Both the position numbers and the translations under genes were made by a program. The notes under the pieces were generated by a model. The model had not been told where the DNA came from and did not search any database. It saw nothing but the letters and a program-made list of their open reading frames with translations. This document shows, in pieces, positions 34,744-42,075 of a stretch of 42,075 nt of DNA (the stretch's first letter is position 1; each line of letters begins with the position of its first letter). Source of the stretch: an uncultured Bacteroidota bacterium (GTDB taxonomy: Bacteria > Bacteroidota > Bacteroidia > AKYH767-A > JABDAW01); NCBI GenBank assembly GCA_903911135.1, contig CAIWCG010000129.1:1-42075 (forward strand), written 5' to 3'.

Positions 34744-34773
34744 AATAAAATCATCATTAACTTTAAGATGTCT

Positions 34774-34781
34774 TAATTTAG
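34774..34781 (+). promoter_or_regulatory. Probable -7 box of priA
   Basis: TAATTTAG has one mismatch to TAnnTTTG and lies 16 bp before the priA ATG, downstream of element 7. Confidence 0.4.
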
Positions 34782-34797
34782 CGGCCAAATAAATACC

Positions 34798-37284
34798 ATG
34801 TCTGCCCCCACCTATTTCATCGATGTCATTCTGCCTTTGGCTTTGCCGAAACTCTATACTTATCGTATTCCGGCAGAACTTAATGACGACATCGGTGTGG
34901 GAAAACGGGTGGTGGTGAACTTCGGAAAGACCAAACTTTATACCGCTCTCATCCGCAACATCAAGGAAACGCCGCCCAGAGACTATGAGGCGAAATATAT
35001 CCTTTCCATATTGGACAAGGAGGCTATCGTGACTGAAAAACAGTTCGAATTGTGGGATTGGATGGCCGATTATTACCTGTGTTCCTTGGGCGAAATAATG
35101 AATGCTGCCTTGCCAGCGGGATTGAAACTGCAGAGCGAAACGAAGCTGGTGCTGACCAACAATTACAAGGAAAATTCCATGGATTTGGATGATAAGGAAT
35201 TCTTGATAATGGAGGCGCTGGAGACGAATTACATCTTGACCTTGGATGAGGTTTCGAGGATATTGGAACAGAAGACGATTTTCCCGATAATCAAGGCTTT
35301 GATAGATAAAGGGGTGTTGGTTATATACGAGGAGATGGATGCCAAATACAAACCTAAGCAACAGACTTATATAAGGCTTACGGAGGCTTATGGTGACCAT
35401 AAATTATTGGCTGGCGAGTTGGATAAGCTCAACAAAAAAGCACCCAAACAGGCTGAACTGCTGATGGCATTTTTGAAGCTGATTTATGATGACAAACAAC
35501 GTAAGGAACTGCTGCGCGATGAATTGGTGAAATATGCCAACTCCACCACCGAAGTGGTGAACCAACTGGTGAAGAAGGGCATCTTTGAATTGGAAAAGAA
35601 AGAAGTGTCGCGATTGCCGAAATCATTGGTGGATGTGAAGGATAAAATGGACTTGAATGAACACCAGGTGCAGGCTTATGACGAGATAAAGGAGCATTTC
35701 AACAAGAAGGACATACTCCTGCTTCATGGCATTACATCGAGCGGCAAGACGGAGATATACATCCATCTCATTGAGGAGACCTTGGCTCAAGGCAAACAAG
35801 TTCTTTACTTGCTTCCGGAGATTGCGCTGACTACTCAAATCATCAACAGACTGAAAAAACATTTTGGCAATCTGGTTCAAGTCTATCATTCCAGATTGAA
35901 TGAAAATGAACGCGTAGAGGTATGGAACAGCCTGATGAATCAAAACAAGAAAACAGGACAACAAAACATCTCCATCATCTTGGCGGCAAGGTCCGGGGTG
36001 TTTCTTCCCTATAAAAATCTAGGCTTGATAATCGTTGATGAAGAACACGAATCTTCCTTCAAGCAATTTGACCCAGCACCGAGATATCATGCCCGCGATA
36101 CGGCAGTGGTTTTAGGAAATCTCTTCAAAGCGAAAGTGCTGCTCGGTTCGGCAACTCCCTCTTTGGAAACCTATTACAACACGGAAAGCAATAAATACGA
36201 ATTGGTGCCGCTGAACAAGCGTCATGGCGGGGTGATGTTGCCTGAAATAATGCTGGTCAATGTAAGCGAAGAACGCCGAAAGAAGCTGATGAAATCTCAT
36301 TTCTCGCAACTTCTTTTGGATGAGATCAAGATTGCTTTGGATAACAAGGAACAGATCATCTTATTCCAAAATAGGCGTGGCTTTGCTCCCATTTTGGAGT
36401 GCATTCAGTGTGGCTGGACACCTCAATGCGTCAATTGCGATGTGTCCTTGAACTATCACAAGATGAATGACCAGTTGCGATGCCATTATTGCGGATATGT
36501 GGCCAAGATACCCCGTGTTTGCAGTGCTTGCGGCCATAACGACATCCGGATGAAAGGCTTCGGTACGGAAAAAGTGGAGGAGGAATTGGCTATATTCTTT
36601 CCTGACATTACCATTGCCAGGTTGGATTTGGATTCGACCCGTTCAAAATACAGCTATCAGCAGATTATCGGTGATTTCGAGACCAATAAAATCCAAGTTT
36701 TGGTGGGCACGCAAATGGTGACCAAAGGTTTGGACTTCGATAATGTGAGCATTGTAGGCATACTCAATGCAGACAGCATGCTGAACTTCCCCGACTTCCG
36801 GTCTTATGAAAGAAGTTTTCAATTGATGGCCCAAGTATCTGGCAGGGCTGGCAGAAAGCAAAAACGCGGTAAGGTCATCATTCAATGCAACAATCCGAAT
36901 CATCAAATCATTCAGCATGTATTGAACAACGATTACCAAAAGATGTATCTGGAGGAATTGGAAGAACGAAAGAAGTTCAATTATCCGCCTTTTTATAGGC
37001 TGATACAATTGACGGTAAAGCATAAGGATGCTTCCGTCATAGAGCATGCCGCGATAGAACTTGCCAATGCTTTGAGGGAGGCTTTGGGCAGCCGAGTGCT
37101 TGGCCCCGAAGCGCCCATGGTGGGAAGGGTGCGGAACATGTACCTCAAAGATATCCTCATCAAGATAGAGAAAAATGCCTCCATCAAGAATGCCAAAAGG
37201 ATTATCATGGAAATCATTGGCAATTTTAAGGATATCAAAGAAAATAAGAGCATTATCATCAATATTGATGTAGATCCTTATTAA
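34798..37284 (+). CDS. priA: Primosomal protein N' (replication restart helicase PriA)
   Basis: PriA reloads the replicative helicase at stalled or recombination-generated forks. The 828-residue protein has the N-terminal 3'-OH-binding domain (FIDVILPLALPKLYTYRIP), a winged-helix region, then the superfamily 2 helicase core with Walker A GITSSGKT (311-318) and DEEH box (414-417). Eight zinc-ligand cysteines lie between C535 and about residue 582 in CIQCGWTPQCVNC and CHYCGYVAKIPRVCSACG. The helicase C-terminal part has GTQMVTKGLDF and QVSGRAGR. Length and motif order are normal. Confidence 0.98.
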   Translation: MSAPTYFIDVILPLALPKLYTYRIPAELNDDIGVGKRVVVNFGKTKLYTALIRNIKETPPRDYEAKYILSILDKEAIVTEKQFELWDWMADYYLCSLGEIMNAALPAGLKLQSETKLVLTNNYKENSMDLDDKEFLIMEALETNYILTLDEVSRILEQKTIFPIIKALIDKGVLVIYEEMDAKYKPKQQTYIRLTEAYGDHKLLAGELDKLNKKAPKQAELLMAFLKLIYDDKQRKELLRDELVKYANSTTEVVNQLVKKGIFELEKKEVSRLPKSLVDVKDKMDLNEHQVQAYDEIKEHFNKKDILLLHGITSSGKTEIYIHLIEETLAQGKQVLYLLPEIALTTQIINRLKKHFGNLVQVYHSRLNENERVEVWNSLMNQNKKTGQQNISIILAARSGVFLPYKNLGLIIVDEEHESSFKQFDPAPRYHARDTAVVLGNLFKAKVLLGSATPSLETYYNTESNKYELVPLNKRHGGVMLPEIMLVNVSEERRKKLMKSHFSQLLLDEIKIALDNKEQIILFQNRRGFAPILECIQCGWTPQCVNCDVSLNYHKMNDQLRCHYCGYVAKIPRVCSACGHNDIRMKGFGTEKVEEELAIFFPDITIARLDLDSTRSKYSYQQIIGDFETNKIQVLVGTQMVTKGLDFDNVSIVGILNADSMLNFPDFRSYERSFQLMAQVSGRAGRKQKRGKVIIQCNNPNHQIIQHVLNNDYQKMYLEELEERKKFNYPPFYRLIQLTVKHKDASVIEHAAIELANALREALGSRVLGPEAPMVGRVRNMYLKDILIKIEKNASIKNAKRIIMEIIGNFKDIKENKSIIINIDVDPY

Positions 37285-37351
37285 ATCTATCATAAATAAG
37301 CCTATTTCAGGCATTATTGATGATAATATTACCCATATTGCACCATTGCAA

Positions 37352-37556
37352 ACAGCGAATAAATCAATTTATCTGGTATTGGGGAGTTCCCGAATACCGA
37401 ATAAATCAATTTATCTGGCATTGGGGAACTCCCGAATAGCTAAAAAATCAATTTATCTGGCATTCGGAAACTCCCGAATAGCTAAAAAATCAATTTATCT
37501 GGCATTCGGAAACTCCCGAATAGCGAAAAAACCAATTTATCTGGCATTCCGCCAAA
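37352..37556. repeat. Tandem array H, 42-bp unit (2 x 21), alternating dyads
   Basis: Nine dyads are centred every 21 bp from 37365.5 to 37533.5, with a degenerate tenth. Two types alternate: ATAAAT-CA-ATTTAT, and a longer arm pair (ATTCGG / CCGAAT around AAACTC, or GGTATT / AATACC with an inner GGG / CCC). The array fills the convergent gap between priA and apaG. No structured element adjoins it. Confidence 0.95.
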
Positions 37557-37563
37557 CTAAAAA

Positions 37564-37950
37564 TCAGTTCAATTTAAATGGGGCTATGAGGATAAATTCG
37601 GGAATCTTGACATCAAACTTTTCTTTGGTGGTTTTGTCAATCATCTGATAGGTACCATACATTTTTCCGAGTTCGGAGGTGAGATTGCAGCCCGAAATAT
37701 ACTGATGGCTTTCTCCGGGCGACAGTATCGGCTGAAAACCTACCACCCCCTCGCCTTCCACTTCGCTTTTTGTGCCAATGGAATCAAAAATAAACCAATG
37801 CCTGCGAAGCAATTGTACGGTGGTGCCGCTAAAATTTTCGATGGTAATCCTGTAGGCAAAATAATAATGCTGGTGCACGGGATTGGAGCGATTGGGCTCA
37901 TATGCGGTCTCTACACTTACTTTTATTCCGTTGGTTACTTCAGCTGTCAT
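37564..37950 (-). CDS. apaG: ApaG domain protein
   Basis: A 128-residue single-domain protein of the ApaG family, an Ig-like beta-sandwich. Recognisable segments are YFAYRITIENFSGTTVQLLRRHW, IFDSIGTKSEVEGEGVVGFQPIL and SPGESHQYISGCNLTSELGKMYGTYQM. In enterobacteria ApaG is linked to cobalt and magnesium tolerance; the biochemical role is not settled. It lies 42 bp after the RlmL-like gene on the same strand but has its own -7 box. Confidence 0.95.
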   Translation of the reverse strand: MTAEVTNGIKVSVETAYEPNRSNPVHQHYYFAYRITIENFSGTTVQLLRRHWFIFDSIGTKSEVEGEGVVGFQPILSPGESHQYISGCNLTSELGKMYGTYQMIDKTTKEKFDVKIPEFILIAPFKLN

Positions 37951-37967
37951 AATTTATTTTTCGACTA

Positions 37968-37975
37968 CAAAATTA
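37968..37975 (-). promoter_or_regulatory. -7 box of apaG
   Basis: TAATTTTG on the minus strand is an exact match, 17 bp before the apaG start and in the 42-bp gap after the upstream gene. Confidence 0.55.
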
Positions 37976-37992
37976 ATTATTCTATGGTAAAT

Positions 37993-39201
37993 TTATTCAT
38001 CTTCGTTTTCCTGCTCCACTCTTGCCTTCTTTTTTTTCGAGCCTTCATAAAGTTCAAACCTTAGAAACCGGCATTCCAACGCTCCATTATATACCGTTAT
38101 CTTTTTTGATGGATGAAGCCCGATATGTTTCGCCGCTTCTGGATTGGAAGTGATGAGCCAGGCAGTATATCCGGGAAATTTAAGCTTTAAACGATTGCCA
38201 ATTGTTTCATAAAGTGCATTGACGCCATCTTCATTCAGTCGTTCACCGTAAGGTGGATTAAAAACCACCATGCCTCCACCGGTAGGCGGAATGAATTGGT
38301 CTAATGGGATGCATTCTATCTTTATTTCATGAGATACCTTGATGTTTTCCATCGTTTCCCTGGCCACCGCCACCGCTTCAGGATTGATATCGGAACCCTG
38401 AATGATGATGTTCAAACTGCGATGTCGGTTCAAATAGGATTCATTGACGATGCTGTCCCAAAGGCGCTTGTCGAAGTCTCTCCACAACTCGAAGGCAAAT
38501 TGTTTTCTGAAGATGCCTGGTGGAATGTTTTTGGCCATCAATGCTGCCTCAGCAAGAAATGTTCCGGAACCACACATGGGATCGATAAAAGTCGTTCGCT
38601 TGTCCCAACCGCTAAGCATAATCAAGCCAGCAGCAAGCACCTCGCTGATGGGAGCTTCGATTTCCGCCTTTGGCCGATATCCTCTCTTATGCAAGGATTC
38701 GCCTGAACTGTTCAGGGAAATGGTGCACACATCCTTGCTGATTCTTACATGCAATCTCAAGGTAGGATTTCGCACATCAACGGAAGGTCTTTTGTCATAT
38801 TTGCTTCTAAATTGGTCGCAAATGGCGTCCTTGGTTTTTAATGCAACATATTTAGAATGGTTAATGCCAGAATCGAACACAACACCATCAATGGATAGCG
38901 TCTCATCTACAGACATGTATTGGTCCCAATTGATTTTCCCCACCTCATTATACAATATATCTTCATCGGGACAATCAAATTGGGCAATGGGTTTCAGGAT
39001 TTTGATTGCTGTCCTGCAATACAAGTTAGCTTTATATAATATTTCCTTGTCGCCTTCAAAATACACCGCCCTTCCACCTATCTTGATTTCTTTTGCACCC
39101 AACACATGAAGTTCTTCTGCCAATACTTCTTCAAGGCCAAATAAGGTAGTGGCTACATATTCATCATTTCTTCTTTTGACTTTTTCAGGGAACTTTTTCA
39201 T
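37993..39201 (-). CDS. THUMP-domain RNA methyltransferase, RlmL-like
   Basis: A 402-residue protein with the order seen in RlmL/YpsC proteins that make N2-methylguanosine in 23S rRNA: an N-terminal ferredoxin-like plus THUMP region (about 12-165) and a Rossmann methyltransferase domain. Motif I is DPMCGSGTFLAEA (207-219), the acidic SAM-binding strand is GSDINPEAV and the catalytic motif FNPPYGERL is at 314-322. It is the short form without the C-terminal RlmK-type second methyltransferase. The C-terminus is a charged tail (KKKKARVEQENEDE). Confidence 0.94.
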   Translation of the reverse strand: MKKFPEKVKRRNDEYVATTLFGLEEVLAEELHVLGAKEIKIGGRAVYFEGDKEILYKANLYCRTAIKILKPIAQFDCPDEDILYNEVGKINWDQYMSVDETLSIDGVVFDSGINHSKYVALKTKDAICDQFRSKYDKRPSVDVRNPTLRLHVRISKDVCTISLNSSGESLHKRGYRPKAEIEAPISEVLAAGLIMLSGWDKRTTFIDPMCGSGTFLAEAALMAKNIPPGIFRKQFAFELWRDFDKRLWDSIVNESYLNRHRSLNIIIQGSDINPEAVAVARETMENIKVSHEIKIECIPLDQFIPPTGGGMVVFNPPYGERLNEDGVNALYETIGNRLKLKFPGYTAWLITSNPEAAKHIGLHPSKKITVYNGALECRFLRFELYEGSKKKKARVEQENEDE

Positions 39202-39226
39202 GTATATATATTATTGAATGAGCTTG

Positions 39227-39234
39227 CAAAAATA
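39227..39234 (-). promoter_or_regulatory. -7 box of the RlmL-like gene
   Basis: TATTTTTG on the minus strand is an exact match, 25 bp before the start codon. No -33 TTG at normal spacing was found. Confidence 0.55.
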
Positions 39235-39306
39235 CGCACCTTTTATGGAATACCACCATTTTCAATGATTATATCTTCTAAAAATGATGTTTGGAAATGA
39301 ATTTAC

Positions 39307-40707
39307 TTAGTTAAAAATCTTACCTGGATTAAGAATATCGTTTGGGTCGAAAAGAGTTTTAATCCCCTTCATTAATTTAATTTGAACCTCGTCGAAAGGG
39401 ATGTCCATATAGCCTTTCTGCACCCATCCTATGCCATGTTCACCCGAAATGGTTCCACCTAATTCAACGCAAAGTTCAAAAATCTCCCGTATTCCCAAGG
39501 GTAGTTTATTTGTCCATTCTTCATCCGACAAATTTTCTTTAATGATGTTCACATGCAAGTTGCCATCACCTGCATGTCCATAGCATACCGATTTGAATCC
39601 ATATCTATTTCCAATTTCTTTCACCCCTTTTAATAACTTGGCAAGTTCGGCTCTTGGAACAACCGTATCTTCCTCTTTATAAACAGCATGAGAGCGTACC
39701 GCTTCAGCCACTCTTCTGCGCATCTTCCATAAGTTTTCTTTTTGAGCTGCCGTTTCGGCAAATAATATCTCATCACAATCAAACTGATACATCACTTCCG
39801 AAATCCTTTCACAATCTCGCATCAATGTTTCGGCATCATTGCCATCCACTTCTACCAGCAAGTGTGCTTTTGTCGATTCCTTTACTTCGATATTGACCTC
39901 AATGAATTTCATCACCCAATCGATAGCGTCGCGTTCCATGAATTCCATTGCAGAAGGCGTGATACCTGCCCGAAATACTGCCGATACTGCCTCACATGCA
40001 CGCTCTGCCGAAGCAAATGGAACCAACATCAACAAGGTTTGAGTTGGATAAGGAATAAGCCTGAACACAATCTTGGTTATTATTCCCAAAGTTCCTTCGC
40101 TTCCAATCATCAATTGAGTCAGATTATAACCCGTTGAGTTCTTCAACACGTTAGCACCGGTCCAAATGATTTCACCCGTAGGTAACACGACCTCTAAATT
40201 CAAGACATAATCCTTGGTAACACCATATTTCACAGCTTTTGGACCACCAGAGTTCTCAGCAAGATTTCCACCGAGAAAACAAGAACCTTTGCTTGCCGGA
40301 TCTGGAGGATAAAACAATCCCTTCACTATTACTGCCTCCTGAAATACTTGGTTTATCACTCCAGGTTCCACCGTAGCCTGAAGATTGCGTTCATCAATAA
40401 TCAAGATAGAATTAAACCTTTCCATCGCTATAATGACACCACCAAATACCGGCAAGGCACCACCACTCAAGCCTGTTCCGGCTCCTCTAGGGGTGGCAGC
40501 AATCAATTCTTTGTTGCAATGTTTCAGCACTTCCGATATCTCCTGTGCAGTTCTTGGCTTCACAATTACTTCAGGCATAAACTTCAAGTCCTCCGTTTCA
40601 TCATGCCCATAATGATTACGATTCTCCTCATCATGATACACATGCTCCTTCCCTACAATGGCTTCCAACACAGCAATATCCTCAGCAGTTATCTTCTTAT
40701 ATTTCAT
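39307..40707 (-). CDS. FAD-linked oxidase, glycolate/D-lactate dehydrogenase type
   Basis: A 466-residue flavoprotein of the GlcD/DLD family. The PCMH-type FAD-binding domain has PRGAGTGLSGGALP, PPDPASKGSCFLGGNLAENSGGPKAVKYG and IGSEGTLGIITKIVFRL; the C-terminal FAD-oxidase domain has YGHAGDGNLHVNI, the GEHGIGWVQK segment and the ending DPNDILNPGKIF. It oxidises a 2-hydroxy acid such as glycolate or D-lactate; the exact substrate is not readable. It has a strong promoter of its own and no operon partner in the window. Confidence 0.95.
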   Translation of the reverse strand: MKYKKITAEDIAVLEAIVGKEHVYHDEENRNHYGHDETEDLKFMPEVIVKPRTAQEISEVLKHCNKELIAATPRGAGTGLSGGALPVFGGVIIAMERFNSILIIDERNLQATVEPGVINQVFQEAVIVKGLFYPPDPASKGSCFLGGNLAENSGGPKAVKYGVTKDYVLNLEVVLPTGEIIWTGANVLKNSTGYNLTQLMIGSEGTLGIITKIVFRLIPYPTQTLLMLVPFASAERACEAVSAVFRAGITPSAMEFMERDAIDWVMKFIEVNIEVKESTKAHLLVEVDGNDAETLMRDCERISEVMYQFDCDEILFAETAAQKENLWKMRRRVAEAVRSHAVYKEEDTVVPRAELAKLLKGVKEIGNRYGFKSVCYGHAGDGNLHVNIIKENLSDEEWTNKLPLGIREIFELCVELGGTISGEHGIGWVQKGYMDIPFDEVQIKLMKGIKTLFDPNDILNPGKIFN

Positions 40708-40712
40708 GCAGG

Positions 40713-40742
40713 CAAAAATACTTATTTGCCCGTTGTTCGCAA
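40713..40742 (-). promoter_or_regulatory. Promoter of the FAD-oxidase gene
   Basis: Minus-strand TTG (40740-40742), 19-bp spacer and exact -7 TATTTTTG (40713-40720), 5 bp before the start codon. This is the cleanest Bacteroidota-type promoter in the window and implies a very short leader. Confidence 0.75.
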
Positions 40743-40798
40743 CACAATCATTCCTCCCAAGTAAATACCCAACCTAATCTTCAGAATTAAATTAATGC

Positions 40799-40806
40799 TT
40801 AATTTT
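40799..40806 (+). promoter_or_regulatory. -7 box of the outer-membrane-like gene
   Basis: TAATTTTG is an exact match, 30 bp before ATG 40837. No obvious -33 box. Confidence 0.55.
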
Positions 40807-40836
40807 GCGACAATAAATCTTAAATAAATTACCATT

Positions 40837-41907
40837 ATGATACGAACTATTAAAATTCTCGCCATTACCTTCATTATCCTCCTAGGGATAAACACCAAAA
40901 CCAATGCACAGCAACTCGTTCAGGACGTCCTCAAGGGCGGAGTAAACGATGCTGAAATCCTCGCCACCGATTACCTCTCCCCTTTCGGCAAGGCATTCGG
41001 TTCCGTGTTGAATCAAGGATGGTACAACACCGCCAAACCACATCATTTTCCTTTTGTCGACCTTACCCTTTATTGGAATTGGGCCATGATACCCTCTGCC
41101 GACAAGTCCTTCACCATACCATCCTTCCAGAACCTCCAACCACAAATCCCAAGTGTCACCACCTCCCCAACCATAGCCGGTAGTGGAGCTGGTACACCCA
41201 TGAATCTCTTCGCTCCAAACCCACTTAACCCCGGTCATGACACAAACATCGCCAAGTTCAACCTTCCCGCAGGCCTTGGCGTCTCCATGATGAGCCTCCC
41301 AATCCCACAACTCACCATAGGCCTCGTCAAAGGCACTGACCTTTCCATAAGATACCTCCCAACATTAAACATCCCCGGCTCCATCGACGCCAAAGCATCC
41401 ATTTGGGGCGTTGGCATCAAGCACGAGATAACACAATACATGAAATTCGTCGATAAGGCACCCATCGACATCTCCATACAAGGCGCCTACAGCCAATTCA
41501 AGTCAGAGTTAGGGCTAAACATGCAGCCGCAGGCCAGTGCCATACCTACCAATGCCGACTATACCACCCAAAAACTCCAATTCGCCGTCACCGCCTACAC
41601 CATAAACCTCTTGGTTTCGAAGAAACTCCTCATGTTCACCTTCTATGGCAGTGCCGGATACCAACACTCCTCCTCCACCATGAGTTTCGTAGGCAACTAT
41701 CCCATCACCACCATAAACAACAGCGGACAACTCGCCATCACCGACCTCAAAGACCCCATAAAAGTCGATCTCTCTGGCGTAAATGGACTAAAAGCCAACC
41801 TCGGCATCAGATATACCATGCTCATCTTCACCCTCCATGCCGACTACACCTTCGCCACCTATCCAGGCATCTCCGCAGGAATCGGCATCAACATCGACAA
41901 GAATTAA
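40837..41907 (+). CDS. Outer-membrane-like protein (DUF6588-like)
   Basis: A 356-residue protein with a signal peptide (IRTIKILAITFIILLGINTKTNAQ) and then predominantly beta structure with aromatic strand ends, e.g. LVSKKLLMFTFYGSAGYQHSS and ANLGIRYTMLIFTLHADYTFATYPGISAGIGINI, which suggest a beta-barrel. I think related proteins are called DUF6588, from memory. The coding strand is unusually C-rich at third positions compared with neighbouring genes. Function unknown. Confidence 0.82.
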   Translation: MIRTIKILAITFIILLGINTKTNAQQLVQDVLKGGVNDAEILATDYLSPFGKAFGSVLNQGWYNTAKPHHFPFVDLTLYWNWAMIPSADKSFTIPSFQNLQPQIPSVTTSPTIAGSGAGTPMNLFAPNPLNPGHDTNIAKFNLPAGLGVSMMSLPIPQLTIGLVKGTDLSIRYLPTLNIPGSIDAKASIWGVGIKHEITQYMKFVDKAPIDISIQGAYSQFKSELGLNMQPQASAIPTNADYTTQKLQFAVTAYTINLLVSKKLLMFTFYGSAGYQHSSSTMSFVGNYPITTINNSGQLAITDLKDPIKVDLSGVNGLKANLGIRYTMLIFTLHADYTFATYPGISAGIGINIDKN

Positions 41908-41954
41908 ATCCCCCTCCCTATCCAAATTCCCAATTTTTAATTCCTAACTCTTTT

Positions 41955-42075
41955 AAGGAGCCTATGGTATCATCTCGTATCAAGGCCAGTCCCGCTATCC
42001 GCTGTAGCCGCTGCCAGCCCATTTCCGACACCAAGCAGCGGGCTGCCGCTACTATCGGGGCTAGAAATGATGGCA
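41955..42075 (-). repeat. Structured interspersed element, copy 8 (cut by window)
   Basis: Minus-strand core copy, preceded on the left by an AATT-rich run. It points at the 3' end of the outer-membrane-like gene, as copy 6 points at a gene end. Its 5' end, where other copies carry arrays, is beyond the window edge. Confidence 0.82.

Overview
The window is chromosomal DNA of a member of the Bacteroidota. Evidence: several secreted proteins end in a type IX secretion (T9SS) C-terminal sorting domain; promoters match the Bacteroidota form (-7 TAnnTTTG, -33 TTG) rather than sigma-70; leaders are A-rich; and mutS, priA, apaG, pcm and a RlmL-like gene belong to families common in the phylum. I see no rRNA, tRNA, transposase, integrase, reverse transcriptase or CRISPR array.

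Layout. 1-519: a tandem array and a structured intergenic element, then mutS. 3124-5033: MFS transporter and pcm on the minus strand, stop-to-stop with mutS. 5034-5925: long intergenic region with a hairpin-rich GC element, a tandem array and a structured element. 5926-12104: a plus-strand run (Gfo/Idh/MocA oxidoreductase, lipoprotein, polyprenyl sugar-phosphate transferase, 3-hydroxybutyryl-CoA dehydrogenase, secreted protein, multi-spanning membrane protein), probably for surface glycan; much of it is clearly more AT-rich than its surroundings. 12123-12725: YigZ/IMPACT protein. 13184-14173: unknown protein. 14904-23296: surface and secreted proteins (kelch T9SS protein, methyltransferase, caspase-like protein, T9SS esterase, 939-aa T9SS propeller). 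23967-34339: DesK/NarL-type two-component pair, an orphan LuxR-type HTH protein, a beta-helix protein and a 2230-aa multidomain T9SS protein. 34798-41907: priA, apaG, RlmL-like methyltransferase, GlcD-like oxidase and an outer-membrane-like protein.

The most unusual content is between the genes. Eight separate intergenic regions carry tandem arrays whose sequences are unrelated to one another, yet all share one geometry: a short dyad centred every 21 bp (two helical turns), or two alternating dyads in a 42-bp unit. The register is held exactly through degenerate units, and in several arrays units are inverted in place without losing register. A second feature is a structured interspersed element of about 135 bp, present in eight copies, six of them placed upstream of and co-oriented with a gene start. 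Five copies adjoin one of four arrays, always at the element's 5' end. Arrays and element together look like a two-part intergenic system; its function is unknown.

A second possible unit is a regulatory chain. The histidine kinase/response regulator pair is followed by an orphan HTH protein resembling the regulator's own C-terminus. The orphan gene and the surface-protein genes after it have matching promoters with a NarL-like inverted repeat overlapping the -33 box.

Gene-free stretches over 300 bp: 1-519 (array A, hairpin, element 1); 5034-5925 (GC-rich hairpin element, array B, element 2); 12726-13183 (element 3 and five successive hairpins); 14174-14903 (16-bp palindrome, array C, promoter); 19396-20138 (promoter, element 5, array D, element 6, terminator); 23297-23641 (array E); 34340-34797 (terminator, array G, element 7). 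The shorter gaps 25933-26219 and 37285-37563 hold arrays F and H.
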